Under the pieces are notes generated by a model. It made no database searches, had not been told where the DNA came from, and saw only the letters and a program-made list of their open reading frames with translations. Positions 52,411-63,890 of a stretch of 63,959 nucleotides of DNA are shown here, one piece after another (positions within the stretch are counted from its first letter, which is position 1; every line of letters starts with the position of its first letter). The position numbers and the translations under genes are program-made. The DNA lies in the NCBI RefSeq assembly GCF_030815295.1, contig NZ_JAUSWP010000006.1; one strand, written 5' to 3'. The DNA comes from Mycoplasma yeatsii (GTDB lineage: Bacteria; Bacillota_I; Bacilli_A; Mycoplasmatales; Mycoplasmataceae).

Positions 52411-52854
52411 TTAAGCTTCCTTAACTTCAACTTTAATTAATGCTTCTATTCCAAATTCTAATTTAATTTTTACATAACTTAATCCAATACTGTTGATATT
52501 TTTAAAGTTAACGAATTTTCTTTTATCTAATTCGATTTTAAATAAATCATTTAATTGATTAACAATATCTTGATTAGAAATGCTTCCAAAAACTTTTCCA
52601 TCATTTGTTTGTAATTTAAAGTGTAATGTTACTTCTTCTAAAGATTTTTTAAAAGCTAAATTTTGAGCTTTAGCAAGTTGTTTTTCTTCTTCTTTAACTT
52701 TTAGTTTTGTATTTAATGTGTTTAAACTGTTGTCAGTTGCTACTTTAACTAATTTTCTAGGTAGTAAGAAGTTTTTAGCATATCCATCACTCACTTCTTT
52801 TACTTCATCTTTTTTTCCTTGTCCTTTAACGTCTTGTAAAAAAATTACTTTCAT
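52411..52854 (-). CDS. rplI: 50S ribosomal protein L9
   Basis: L9 (147 residues), with the N-terminal KGQGKKDEVKEVSDGYAKNF signature (residues about 10-29), the long central helix, and the C-terminal domain (NDGKVFGSISNQDI near 85). AGAGGTGAAGAT precedes the ATG. Confidence 0.96.
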   Translation of the reverse strand: MKVIFLQDVKGQGKKDEVKEVSDGYAKNFLLPRKLVKVATDNSLNTLNTKLKVKEEEKQLAKAQNLAFKKSLEEVTLHFKLQTNDGKVFGSISNQDIVNQLNDLFKIELDKRKFVNFKNINSIGLSYVKIKLEFGIEALIKVEVKEA

Positions 52855-52923
52855 ATCTTCACCTCTTATTTATTATTTTTATTATACAACTAAGCAATAG
52901 TTATTTATAAGTATCGTAGTTAA

Positions 52924-52949
52924 TAAAAAAATCTAGATAAACTAGATTT
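52924..52949 (-). terminator. rpsF-ssb-rpsR terminator
   Basis: AAATCTAG (52929-52936), loop ATAAA, CTAGATTT (52942-52949), then T6 on the minus strand. Confidence 0.8.
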
Positions 52950-52958
52950 TAACATTTA

Positions 52959-53186
52959 TTAATCAATAACGTATGGTAATAAAGCCATTTGACGTGCTCT
53001 TTTAATTGCAGCAGCTAATTGTCTTTGGTCTTTAGGAGATGTTCCAGTAATTCTTCTTGGTAAAATTTGTCCATTGTTTGAAATGAATTTTTTCAATAAG
53101 TTAACGTCTTTGTAATCTATGTATTTAATGTTATTTTTTTGAAAGAAATTAACTTTTTTTCTTTTTTTGAACTTTCTAATTGCCAT
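52959..53186 (-). CDS. rpsR: 30S ribosomal protein S18
   Basis: S18 (75 residues) pairs with S6 on the small subunit. YKDVNLLKKFISNNGQILPR and RRITGTSPKDQRQLAAAIKR are typical. It is last of rpsF-ssb-rpsR. GAAAGGTGATATGTT precedes the ATG. Confidence 0.96.
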   Translation of the reverse strand: MAIRKFKKRKKVNFFQKNNIKYIDYKDVNLLKKFISNNGQILPRRITGTSPKDQRQLAAAIKRARQMALLPYVID

Positions 53187-53208
53187 AACATATCACCTTT
53201 CTACTTAA

Positions 53209-53670
53209 TTATTCTCATAGAATTGAAAATTCATCATCAGAATCATTCTGTGAATTATTTTCAAATGAATCAGAAGTTGGAATAGAATTATTTGAAATCA
53301 TATCTTGATCAAACATTTGATTATCAAAATTTGATGCATTTCTACTTGCATTAACTTTAGAAGATTCTAAAAATGTTACTTTATCAGCTGTAATGTTAAC
53401 AATAGTTTCAACTCTTCCATCAGGTGTTTTGTTACTTCTTGTAGTAACTCTTCCTTCAACAGAAATTAAACTTCCTTTTGAAAGGTATTTAGCCATGTTT
53501 TCAGCTGTACGGTTAAATGCTGAACAAGGAATAAAATTAGTTCTTTCTTCACCATTTGAAACAAACTCAGAAACCGCAACTGTAAAGAACACAAATTTTG
53601 TATCATTTTTTGCAGCAGTTCTTAGTTCTAGATCTCTTGTTAATCTTCCTATTAAACAAACTCTATTCAT
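53209..53670 (-). CDS. ssb: Single-stranded DNA-binding protein
   Basis: SSB (153 residues) with an OB fold: MNRVCLIGRLTRDLELR, FIPCSAFNRTAENMAKYLSK and ISVEGRVTTRSN are conserved. A Ser/Asn-rich linker and an acidic tail follow. The extreme C-terminus is DDEFSILWE, with a TGA-coded Trp two residues before the stop; it differs from the common DDDIPF docking tip. It lies between rpsF and rpsR in the usual order. Confidence 0.95.
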
Positions 53671-53704
53671 AAAATAACTTCCTTTGTTTTATTAATTATT
53701 AATA

Positions 53705-54118
53705 TTATTTAGCTTCTTTTATTGATGCTTCTTCTCTTTTGAATGAAGCTCTTCTGAAGTTTTTCTTTTCACGTTGTTCTTCTTCGAATTTTGTCATATC
53801 AGTTTTTGATAATTCAACTGATTCTTCGTAATTTTTATTATTTTCAGTATTTAAAACTAAAGTTCTAACAACATTTTTATCAATTTTAGCAACACGTTCA
53901 AATTCTTTAATTGCAGCTGATGTTGCTTCAACGATAACTACACGGTAGAATCCTTTTTTCTTATGATTAATTTCATAAGCAAAGTCAATTAAACCTAAAT
54001 CGTTAGATTTAATCATTTTTCCACCTTCTGTTAAAATGTTATCTAATTTAGTTGATAATTCTTTTGTATCTTTTAAATCCTGATCTAAAATATACATTAC
54101 TTCATATTTTCTAATCAT
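53705..54118 (-). CDS. rpsF: 30S ribosomal protein S6
   Basis: S6 (137 residues), partner of S18. N-terminal RKYEVMYILDQDLKD and FAYEINHKKKGFYRVV are family features. The C-terminal 40 residues are charged and extend beyond the core S6 fold (about 95 residues). AAGGAGG precedes the ATG. Confidence 0.95.
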   Translation of the reverse strand: MIRKYEVMYILDQDLKDTKELSTKLDNILTEGGKMIKSNDLGLIDFAYEINHKKKGFYRVVIVEATSAAIKEFERVAKIDKNVVRTLVLNTENNKNYEESVELSKTDMTKFEEEQREKKNFRRASFKREEASIKEAK

Positions 54119-54120
54119 TT

Positions 54121-54190
54121 AGATAATCCTCCTTATGGTCTTTTGGGCTTATATAAGCCAAGGAGTTAATTCGTTTTGAAATTAACTCAT
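54121..54190 (-). promoter_or_regulatory. rpsF leader hairpins
   Basis: Two stable stems occur before rpsF on the minus strand: GAGTTAATT with AATTAACTC (54163-54171 / 54180-54188), and the palindrome GGCTTATATAAGCC (54146-54159). The position would suit S6:S18 feedback control, but I do not see a clear match to the known S6:S18 leader motif. Confidence 0.4.
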
Positions 54191-54249
54191 ATGAATTATA
54201 TAAAAAATCAATTATTAATACAACTTAAAAACAACTAAATTATAAAAGA

Positions 54250-54281
54250 AAAGGATTCTTATAATAATTAGAATCCTTTTT
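54250..54281 (-). terminator. pepA terminator
   Basis: An AAAAGGATTC / GAATCCTTTT stem of 10 bp around an AT-rich loop, followed on the minus strand by a T-rich run, just after the stop at 54295. Confidence 0.75.
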
Positions 54282-54294
54282 TGTAATTTATTAA

Positions 54295-55653
54295 TTATTT
54301 ATTAAACATTTCAAATAGAGTTCTTACTAATACACCTTGTCCACGACCTTCAATATCAGCAGTTCCAGCGATATCAAAGTGAACAAATGGTTTGTTTTCA
54401 GCAAATTCATTTAAGAATGCAGCAGCAGTTGAGCTTCCACCTTCTCTACCTTTACATGAGTTTGTTAAATCTGCCATGATTGTGTCATTTTTAACTTTTT
54501 CAACATGTTCTTCAAAAATAGGCATTCTTCACATTCTTTCACCTGTTTTTTCAGAAACTTCTTTTAGTGTTTTTCATTTTTGATCAAAGTTTGTAAATAC
54601 ACCTGTTGCTCATGATCCTAAAGCAATAGTCATTGCTCCAGTTAGAGTTGATGCTTCTCATATTTCAGTTGCTTGTTTTTCTCTAATTGCATAAGTAATT
54701 CCATCAGCTAATACCAATCTTCCTTCAGCATCTGTATTACCAATTTCAACAGTTAATCCGTTCATTGAAGTTAAAACTGATTCAGGTAAAGTTGCAGTTT
54801 TTCCAATTCTATTATCAGTAAACATACCAATTCCAACAATGTTAATTTTTGCTTTAGCTTTTGCTAATGCCATAACTGTTGAAAGCATGATAGCAGCACC
54901 TGACATATCGAATTTCATTCCATCCATGAAATTACTTGGTTTTAGGTTGTATCCACCACTATCGAATGTAATTCCTTTTCCAACTAATGCTACTTTTGGT
55001 TGTGATTCATCACCGATGTATTCTAAAACAACTGCACGTGGTTCATAACAAGATCCGGCATTAACTCCTAAGAATAATCCCATACCTAGATCTTCAGCTT
55101 CTTTTCTTCCTAAAACTGTTACTTTTAATCCATCGATTGTTTTAGCTTTTTTAGCAATTTCATCTGCTAGATATTCACTTGTAGCAATGTTTGGTGGAGT
55201 GTCTTGTAAAGTTCTTGCAAAGTTTACAAATTCCATTTTAATTTCTTCTTTTTCAATTAATGGTAAAACATCTTCTTTTGTAATTAAGTTGTAAACTACA
55301 TCAGTTTTACATTCACATTTTTTGTAGCAAACTTTTTTGAATGATTCAAATGAAATTGATTCATAAATATCTGAAATAGTTTTTGCTTTGCATCCACATT
55401 CAGCAGCTACAACTTCAATAAATGAATCTAAATCTACATTAACGTTTAATTTATTTGAAGCAACAAATTTTTTGAATGCTTTTCTTAATTTTGCAAATAA
55501 ATCTTTTCCGTCTTTTTTAATAACCATGTAGATTTTCTTTTCTTCACTAATTAGTGTTGTAGAGCAATCTGCTTGAGAAACATATTTTAATTCCTTTGGA
55601 TCAGCTACAGCAACTAAAGTTAATTCTTCATGTTTTTCGTTAAATTTAATCAT
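54295..55653 (-). CDS. pepA: Leucyl aminopeptidase
   Basis: M17-family cytosolic leucine aminopeptidase (452 residues), two-metal enzyme trimming N-terminal residues from peptides taken up from the host. The metal site is clear: VGKGITFDSGGYNLKP near residue 230 (Lys and Asp), MKFDMSGAA near 252, and the signature NTDAEGRLVLADG near 315. The N-terminal domain is the variable macro-like half, with several Cys residues (CGCKAKT, CECKTD). The start at 55653 follows AAAAAGGAGAGTTTAAT. Confidence 0.95.
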
Positions 55654-55710
55654 ATTAAACTCTCCTTTTTTCAATTAATCATATTATAACATTTTTAAAT
55701 TTTCTATAAC

Positions 55711-58700
55711 CTATGCTTCTTGAAATATATTTTTAGGTGATTGTTTACTTGTAAACATTTTAACCGAAATTAACATCATAACTATAAATAATATAAATGG
55801 AATTATACAAATTAGAATAAATGGTAATGATCAATAAAATGAAAGTGCTAGATTGAACGTATCAATAAATTGAGTACTTAGTGTTGAAATTATATAAAAC
55901 ACTATTAGAATAGCAAAACCAAGAGCTAATATGTCTGCAACAACATATCCAAAAATAAGATATCTATTAATTTCTTTTAACTTATATCCCATAGCTTTAA
56001 ATAGAATAATCGTTCTTCTGTTTTCATATAAAATTAAAATAATTAAAATCATAGAAATAGAAATAGAAACAACAACTAAGTAATATAAAACTTTTTGAAT
56101 CGCTTCTGTTAATGGGTTTAGTTGTTCTTGAACAATTTCAGCAAACTTATTAAAGTTAAAAGAATTAGTAGGCATTGTTTTTAAATATTTTACTAATGAT
56201 GAAGATTCAATATCTGCATCTATATCATCACTATGTTTAGTTATTGGGAATCAATAATTTGTAATTTGTTTTCCGTTTGATTCTTGATTATAACCAGTAG
56301 TTCATTGATTATTTTGATTTAAAACTGAAAGTGATGAATATATAGGTAAAGTGAAATATTGGTTGTTTATTGGTAATTCATCTTTAGAAAAATTAGTATT
56401 ATTTAAAAAATCACCATCATTATTTATTCCCTCATAAATAGGTTTTATTATGTTTTTTATTTCATCATTTACTTGGATATCTGGATCTTTTTGTTCATCA
56501 CTAGTTAGATAATTATAGTTATATAGCATGTTAATAAAATCTTTTTTATCAAAATATAAACCCTTATAAATATTTTGTCTATTATAAATTTTAGCTATTT
56601 TTATATAAACAAATGGAAATGAATCTACTTGATCAGATTGAAAGGCAGTACCAAGAGTAATTTTTAAAATATCACCTAGTTTTGCATTGCTTTCTTTAAT
56701 AAAACTATCAGTTACTCCAACATTTAAAACAGGAACATCTCTGGTTTTGTTATCAACTTTAAATCTTTCTATACTTATTGTTTTTGAATCTTTAAATTTA
56801 TTTTTAATTTCTTTTTCTATATCTTTTAAAGCAAAGTTTTTTGAAATTTCATCATCTCTATTAAAAGCAATTCCTACTGTTCAACGAAATCTTTCATTTG
56901 CTAATCCATTATATTTATTGATATTACTACTATACATTAAAGAATGAGATCAATAACTTGCTATACTGTTTTCTTCTGATTTAAAAGATAAAGTTTTTCC
57001 AAACAATAAATTAATTGGAACAGCAATATCTGGGTTATTATATTTATCATTTAGTAAAGATAATTTAGTTCTATATTCTTTTATAAAATCAATAATTTTT
57101 TGATCAGTTGAAATTATTTGTTGTTTATGATCATCAATCATTTTTTTCATAAATTCTTTTTGATCGTTATCAATACCTATTTTTGATTCATCAATTTCAT
57201 TTTTAAGATCATCAATAAACTTTTCAGGATCTGTATTTTCTATTTTATGAATCAATTCTTGTGAAATCATATAATTTTTAATATCATCACCTGAAAAAGT
57301 TGTATTAAGTAATGCCTTGATCAAATCTTCTATTAAGTTAATTGATTTTATACCTTCTAGTGATTGAATTGAAGAATAACTTAATTTTCTATTATTAGTT
57401 TCTTGATTAGTTAAATCAGAAGCATCATATGTAACAGGTAATCAATCTTGTAATTTAACTGATTCATATGGTTTGTATGCTTGTCTGATTGCTTTGATAG
57501 AATTTTTAACTGATGAGTTGAATTGTACCGAATAAAATAAGGTAGTAAATGAAATTAATAATAATACAAATGTAACTATATTTTTATAGATATTTTTAAA
57601 TGAAAACGCAAATCCAATTTTTATATTTGATGGTGCTTGATTAATAGTTTTTTTAAATAATTTATAACCTAATTTTGGTGCTTTTGATTTATTAACACTA
57701 TAAATAGATAAGTTTTTATCTGATAGTTTTGTAGCAGTAACCAAAACAAACATGATAAACATAATTATAGAAATAAAGATAAGTAGAAATGCTGTTTTTT
57801 CTGAAAATAAAGAATTTGGTCATATGAAAGGATATTCATTTTTAACAACATCAACAAATATTTGTGAAATAACTGATGAAGTAGAAATACCAATTATTAA
57901 AGCAATTATTAATGGGAAAATAACTGATGAAATTATTAATAGTGAAAGTTTAAGTTTTGATACTCCTAAACTTCTTAAAAATGATAGATTTTCTCTTTGT
58001 AATTTAACTAATTGATCAGCAATAAAATAAAAGACTGCACAAACTAAGAAAATCATTAGAATTGAAATACCTGAATTAACAGCAAATAATACGTTTTTAA
58101 CTTTAATTGCATCAACAACATAATGTTTGTTATCATAAAATGTTTTGTCTAAAGTATGGTCTTTAAATGCAATATCATTAGGTTGTTTTAATTCAAAATC
58201 TTTTAAAAATAAATTGCTAAATTTTTTATAATCTCTTGCGGTAGATGAATCAAACGCAAGATCTATCATATGGATTCAATATTTTATATCATTCAAATTA
58301 GGTGCTAAGAAAACATGAGTTTCTTTTAAACTATCTTTTTCAAAAATCGAATCTAAACTATAACAAGTTCCAACTAACAGAAGTTTAATTCAACCAGAAG
58401 ATGTTTTAAACTCGTAATAATCTCCTAATTTTAAGTTGTTATTTTTAACATATTTTGGTGATGCAAAGAAATATTTTTGATCTTTTATACTTTGTTTTTG
58501 TTGTTCTGATAATTCTGATACATTAATTTGAGATTCTATTTTAACTTGATTTTTAAATTTAAAATTGTCATTTACTTTCTCATCAAAATCATTTTTGTTT
58601 TCTCAAAAATCTCTAATTTCAGGCATAGTTTCAATAAAAACTCTTGATGAACCGTATCTATCTTCAAATGTTGCTCAATGATCTCATTTAAATCATTGAT

Positions 58701-59259
58701 TATGAATTTCATATTTTTGTTTACTATCTTCTAGATATTGCATTAACAAATTTTTTGAAAACGATCTAGTTGTTGACTTGTATCCTTGTATTTGTTCATC
58801 ACAAAAATAATGAAATATTTTTTCTCCAATTTGTTTAGCATCTTGATTTTCTATTTCATCATATTTTCTGAAATCACCTCTATGATTACCTACCACATCT
58901 ATATATTCTTTTAGAGAAGATTTTAATATATTTTGTTTTTCAAATTCTTTATATTTTTCATTATCAATATTTTTAAAAATATCCTCTACATACTTGTATA
59001 AATTTTCATTTTTATCTATAAAACCAGCGAATTTATCATCATCTTTTTTATTAGAACTTGCAAATCTGGGATAATTAAAAGTTATATTAGCAGCGGGTTT
59101 AAACATATCATCAAAGTATTGGTCAAACTTAAATTGGAAAGAAAAAAGACCTGTAATAATAGAAAAAGCTACTATTAAAAATAATAGAAAGATAGAATAT
59201 AAAATTTTTTTAGATTTAAAGTCTCTAAGTGATTGTTTTAAAACAAGTCTCAATTTCAT
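55711..59259 (-). CDS. Large FtsX/MacB-type ABC permease
   Basis: A 1182-residue membrane protein. An N-terminal transmembrane helix (residues 17-40, YSIFLLFLIVAFSIITGLF) is followed by a large extracellular domain, then a three-helix FtsX-like block starting near residue 360 (VLFAVNSGISILMIFLVCAVF), a second long extracellular domain, and a C-terminal three-helix block (LYYLVVVSISISMILIILIL). The architecture is that of duplicated FtsX/MacB permeases that pair with an ATPase. No ATPase gene is adjacent, so it may use a remote subunit. It may export or remodel surface lipoproteins (inference). Many TGA Trp codons split the frame into at least seven pieces. GGGGTAA precedes the ATG. Confidence 0.82.
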
Positions 59260-59317
59260 AAATTACCCCAAATTTTTATAAGTTATACTCATTATTTTAT
59301 TTTAACATTAAATAAAT

Positions 59318-59346
59318 AACAAAAAGACCAATCTACATTGGTCTTT
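59318..59346 (-). terminator. tuf terminator
   Basis: AAAGACCAAT (59323-59332), loop CTAC, ATTGGTCTTT (59337-59346), then T5 on the minus strand. Confidence 0.85.
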
Positions 59347-59365
59347 GTTTTTATTAAATTTACAA

Positions 59366-60553
59366 TTATTTTTCGATTGAAATAACTGTTCCAGCTCCGA
59401 TAGTTCTTCCTCCTTCACGGATTGAGAATTTTGTTCCTTCTTCAATAGCAACTGGTTTAATTAAAGCGATTTCCATTTCTACGTTGTCACCTGGCATAAC
59501 CATGTCTGTTCCTTCTGGTAAAGTAACTTCTCCAGTAACGTCAGTTGTACGGAAGTAGAATTGAGGACGGTATTTGTTGAAGAATGGTTTATGACGTCCA
59601 CCTTCTTCTTGAGTTAATGCATAAACAGATGCTTTTAAAGTTGTATGAGGTTTAATTGTACCTGGTTTAGCTAAAACTTGTCCACGTTCGATTGAGTTTC
59701 TGTCAACTCCACGTAATAATGCTCCAACGTTATCTCCAGCTTCAGCGAAGTCTAATAATTTTCTGAACATTTCTAATCCAGTAACAACTGTTTTAGTTGG
59801 TTCATCTTTTAATCCGATGATTTCAACTTCTTCGTTAACTTTAACTGTTCCTCTTTCAACACGTCCAGTAGCAACAGTTCCACGTCCAGTAATTGTGAAT
59901 ACGTCTTCAACTGGCATTAAGAAAGTTTTATCTGAATCTCTTTGAGGAGTTGGGATGTATTCATCAACTGCAGCCATTAATTCAGTAATTGCTCCAGTTC
60001 ATTTTGCATCACCATTTAATGCTCCTAAAGCTGATCCTCTAATAACTGGTGCTCCTTCTCCATCGAAGTCGTATTCAGTTAATAGATCTCTAATTTCCAT
60101 TTCAACTAAGTCGATCATTTCATCATCATCAACCATGTCACATTTGTTTAAGAAAACAACGATTTTTGGAACTCCAACTTGTCTTGATAATAAGATGTGT
60201 TCTCTTGTTTGAGGCATTGGTCCATCAGTTGCAGCCACAACTAAGATAGCTCCATCCATTTGTGCTGCTCCAGTAATCATGTTTTTAACGTAGTCAGCGT
60301 GTCCTGGACAGTCAACGTGTGCGTAGTGTCTGTTAGCTGTTTTGTACTCAACGTGTGAAGTGTTGATAGTAATTCCACGTTCTCTTTCTTCTGGTGCATT
60401 ATCAATGTTTGCGTAATCTTTGAATTCTGCTCCACCTTGTTCTGCTAAAACTTTAGTAATTGCAGCAGTTAAAGTAGTTTTCCCGTGGTCAACGTGTCCA
60501 ATTGTACCAATATTAACGTGAGGTAAACTACGGTCAAATTGTTCTTTTGCCAT
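59366..60553 (-). CDS. tuf: Elongation factor Tu
   Basis: EF-Tu (395 residues) delivers aminoacyl-tRNA to the ribosome. G1 GHVDHGKTTL near residue 19, G3 DCPGHADYVKNMITGAAQMD near 81, and G4 NKCDMVDDDE near 136 are intact. A TGA-coded Trp near residue 185 splits the frame. It is separated from fusA by 136 bp containing its own promoter and a structured leader. Codon usage is strongly biased, as expected for a highly expressed gene. Confidence 0.98.
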
Positions 60554-60554
60554 T

Positions 60555-60645
60555 TGTTTTATTTCTCCTTATTTCTAATAAATAACTAAGTGACAGTAGA
60601 CAGAATCTACTATCAGATTTCTGCCCCCGTAGGGGCACTCTAAAT
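60555..60645 (-). promoter_or_regulatory. Structured tuf 5' leader
   Basis: The leader of the tuf mRNA folds into three successive stems on the minus strand: TGCCCC-TACG-GGGGCA (60622-60637) with a UNCG-type UACG tetraloop closed by C-G, CAGA-AA-TCTG (60614-60623, overlapping the first by two bases) and AGTAGA-TTCTG-TCTACT (60595-60611). The first stem is strikingly GC-rich for this genome. Its function is not known to me. Confidence 0.55.
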
Positions 60646-60654
60646 TTATTTTAT

Positions 60655-60683
60655 ATTTTACACTTTATTATTAGTAAAATCAA
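60655..60683 (-). promoter_or_regulatory. tuf promoter
   Basis: TTGATT (plus-strand AATCAA, 60678-60683) and TAAAAT (plus-strand ATTTTA, 60655-60660) are separated by exactly 17 bp, just after the fusA stop. Confidence 0.65.
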
Positions 60684-60688
60684 AGCAA

Positions 60689-62758
60689 TTATTTACCTGA
60701 TTTTTTAATAATTTCTTCAGCGATTGATTTAGGTGCTTCTGCATAGTGACTGAAGATCATAGTGTAGTTTCCACGTCCTTGAGTAAATGAACGTAATTCA
60801 GTAGCGTATCCAAACATTTCTGTTAATGGAACTTTTGATTTAACAGTTTGTGCGTTTCCTCTTTGTTCTGAACCTTCGATTAATCCACGTTTTGATGAAA
60901 TGTTACCCATAACATCTCCGTAGTATTCATCTGGAACTGTTACTTCAACGTTCATGATTGGTTCTAAAACAACAGGATTCATTTTTTTAACAGCTTCTTT
61001 TAAAGCCATTGAAGCAGCGATTTTGTAAGCCATTTCGTTTGAGTCAACGTCGTGCATTGATCCATCAACGATAGTAGCTTTAACATCGATCATTGGGTAT
61101 CCTGCAATAACCCCGTTTTGTAAAGCGTTTTCTAATCCAACACGAGCTGCATTGATGTATTCTTTTGAAATACGTCCTCCAGTAATTTTGTCAACTCATT
61201 CAAATCCTTTATCAGGGTTTGGTTCGAATTCAATCACAACGTGTCCATATGATCCACGTCCTCCTGATTGTTTAACATATTTACCTTCAGCTTTTCCAGC
61301 ATTTTTAACTGTTTCACGGTATGAAACTTGTGGTGCTCGTACGTTTGTATCAACGTTGAATTCACGTCTCATACGGTCAACAATAATATCTAAGTGTAAT
61401 TCTCCCATACCTGCGATAATTGTTTGACCTGTTTCTTCATCAGTATAAGTTCTGAATGTTGGATCTTCTTCAGCTAATTTGTTTAAAGCAATACTCATTT
61501 TTTCTTGGTCAGCTTTAGTTTTTGGTTCTAATGCTAATTGGATAACTGGTTCTGGGAATACCATTGATTCTAAGATGATTTCAGCTTTTTCATCACATAA
61601 AGTATCTCCAGTTGTTGTATTTTTTAATCCAACAGCTGCTGCGATATCTCCAGCATAAACTTCATCGATTTCTGTACGGTTGTTTGCGTGCATTTGTAAA
61701 ATACGTCCAACACGTTCTTTTTGTTGTTTTGTTGAGTTTAATATGTAACTTCCTTTTGAAAGAATTCCTGAATAAACTCTGAAGAATGTTAATTTACCTA
61801 CGAATGGGTCAGTCATAACTTTGAATGCTAATGCTGAGAATGGTTCTTGATCATCAGCGTGTCTTTCAACTTCTTCACCTGTTGGTAAAATTCCTTTAAT
61901 TGAAGGGATGTCTAATGGTGATGGTAAGTAATCAACAACAGCGTCTAATAATAATTTAACCCCTTTGTTTTTGAATGCTGATCCAGCTAATACTGGGAAG
62001 AAGTCAGCATTGATTACCCCTTTACGGATTGCTGATTTTAATTCTGGAATAGTGATTTCTCCACCGTCTAAGAATTTCATCATTAATTCTTCATCATATT
62101 CAACAGCAACTTCGATTAATTGATTTCTTAATTCTTGAGCTTGATCTAATAAGTCAGCTGGAATTTCGATTTCTTTAGCAACTTCTTCTGGTTTTCCGTC
62201 GAATTCGTAAGCTTTCATTTCAACTAAATCAATAATACCTGTGAAGTTTTCTTCAGCACCTATTGGTAATTGGATTGGAGCAGCTTTTGCACCTAATCTA
62301 TCACCAATACTTTTTACTGAGTAAATGAAGTCAGCACCAGTTTTATCCATTTTGTTAACAAAAACAATACGAGGAACTTGGTAGTTAGTTGCTTGTCTTC
62401 AAACAGTTTCAGTTTGTGGTTCAACTCCTGATTGACCATCTAAAACAGCTACAGCTCCATCTAAAACTCTTAATGAACGTTCAACTTCAAAAGTGAAGTC
62501 TACGTGTCCAGGAGTATCGATAATGTTAAATCTTGTGTCTTTTCAGAAAGCTGTTGTTGCAGCAGAAGTAATAGTAATACCACGTTCTTGCTCTTGAGCC
62601 ATTCAGTCCATTTGTGAAGCTCCTTCGTGAGTTTCACCTATTTTATGAATTTTTCCAGTATGTAACAAAATACGTTCAGTTGTTGTAGTTTTACCAGCAT
62701 CGATGTGAGCCATAATACCGATATTACGAGTATTTAATAAACTGTATTCTCTTGCCAC
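60689..62758 (-). CDS. fusA: Elongation factor G
   Basis: EF-G (689 residues) catalyses ribosomal translocation. G1 AHIDAGKTTTTER near residue 17, G2 ERGITITSAATTAFW, G3 DTPGHVDFT near 81, and G4 VNKMDKTGAD near 135 are present, followed by the EF-G domains III-V (YGHVVIEFEPN, then VLEPIMNVEVTVP). The start is GTG 62758 (AAAGGAAA upstream); N-terminus MAREYSLLNTRNIGIM. TGA Trp codons split the frame. It follows rpsG in the str operon. Confidence 0.97.
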
Positions 62759-62781
62759 GATAAGTGTTTCCTTTCTTTAAA

Positions 62782-63249
62782 TTATCAACGGTAGTGTGCA
62801 AATGCTTTGTTTGCTTCTGCCATTTTGTGAGTATCTTCACGTTTTTTAACTGATCCACCCATGTTGTTAGATGCATCAATAATTTCGTTAGCTAATTTTA
62901 AAGTCATTACTTTTTCGTTTCTTAATCTTGCATAGTTAATTAATCAACGTAAAGCTAAAGTAATTTGTCTTTCTGCTGAAACTTCAACAGGAACTTGGTA
63001 GTTAGCTCCACCAATACGACGAACTTTTAATTCTAAATGAGGTTTAATGTTTTCAATTGCTTTATTAAATACTTCAATAGCTTCTTGACCTGTTTTTTCT
63101 TTAATAATGTCAAATGCATCATAAATAATTGTTTGAGCAATTCCTCTTTTACCATCTAACATAATTTTGTTAATAGCACGAGTAACTAACTTAGAATTGT
63201 AAACTGGATCTGCTAAAACATCTCTTTTTTCAGCTCTATTCTTACGCAT
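62782..63249 (-). CDS. rpsG: 30S ribosomal protein S7
   Basis: S7 (155 residues), primary assembly protein of the 30S head. MRKNRAEKRDVLADPVYNSK, GGANYQVPVEVSAERQ and the C-terminal MAEANKAFAHYRW (Trp as TGA just before the stop) are characteristic. GAAAGGAGTT precedes the ATG. Confidence 0.97.
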
Positions 63250-63348
63250 GTTTTTTAACTCCTTTCTCTTTTCTTCATTTATGTATATGCTACTTAAATG
63301 TGTTTTTGTTATCTAATCACACGGTTATTTAAATAGTTTTATTTATTA

Positions 63349-63768
63349 CTATTTTTTAACTTTAGGTCTTTTTACTCCGTATAATGAACGACCTTGTTTA
63401 CGGTTGTTAACTCCTTGAGTATCTAATGTTCCACGGATGATGTGGTAACGTACCCCAGGTAAGTCTTTAACACGACCTCCACGAATTAAAACAACACTGT
63501 GTTCTTGTAAGTTGTGACCTTCACCTGGAATATAAGCGTTAACTTCCATTCCGTTTGTTAATCTAACACGAGCGTATTTACGTAACGCAGAGTTAGGTTT
63601 TTTAGGTGTCATAGTAGCCACACGAGTACATACTCCACGTTTTTGTGGTGAAGAAATTTTAGTTACTTTTTTCTTTAAAGTGTTGATTCCTCTGTTTAAC
63701 GCAGGAGCTTTAGTTTTTCAAGTTTTTGCTTTACGGTTAACTTTAACTAATTGGTTAATTGTTGGCAT
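63349..63768 (-). CDS. rpsL: 30S ribosomal protein S12
   Basis: S12 (139 residues) at the decoding centre. CTRVATMTPKKPNSALRKYA carries the streptomycin-site Lys in the wild-type form (KKPNSA), and EHSVVLIRGGRVKDLPGVRY the second. The gene starts at ATG 63768, preceded by AAAGGAGGAAAAATC. It is first of the str operon rpsL-rpsG-fusA. A TGA Trp lies in the N-terminal region. Confidence 0.97.
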
Positions 63769-63818
63769 GATTTTTCCTCCTTTCACATTTCCGTGTGTAT
63801 CGAATTAACACTTGTTTA

Positions 63819-63847
63819 ATTATATATTAAAAAAAATGCTATTTCAA
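63819..63847 (-). promoter_or_regulatory. str operon promoter
   Basis: TTGAAA (plus-strand TTTCAA, 63842-63847) and TATAAT (plus-strand ATTATA, 63819-63824) are spaced 17 bp, giving a leader of about 45 nt before rpsL. Confidence 0.75.
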
Positions 63848-63890
63848 TAACATTTTTTATTACTTCTGGAATATTAAACAAAATGATACC

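Noticed and set aside
14440..63349. Apparent pseudogenes: many genes split by TGA (atpA, rpoC, purB, ABC permease and others)
   Set aside because: TGA sits at conserved Trp positions throughout, so these are intact genes read with the mycoplasma code.
63829..63858. A/T-flanked hairpin upstream of rpsL as a terminator
   Set aside because: The stem has a mismatch, and the same bases form a 17-bp-spaced TTGAAA/TATAAT promoter for the str operon; no minus-strand gene lies upstream within the window to terminate.
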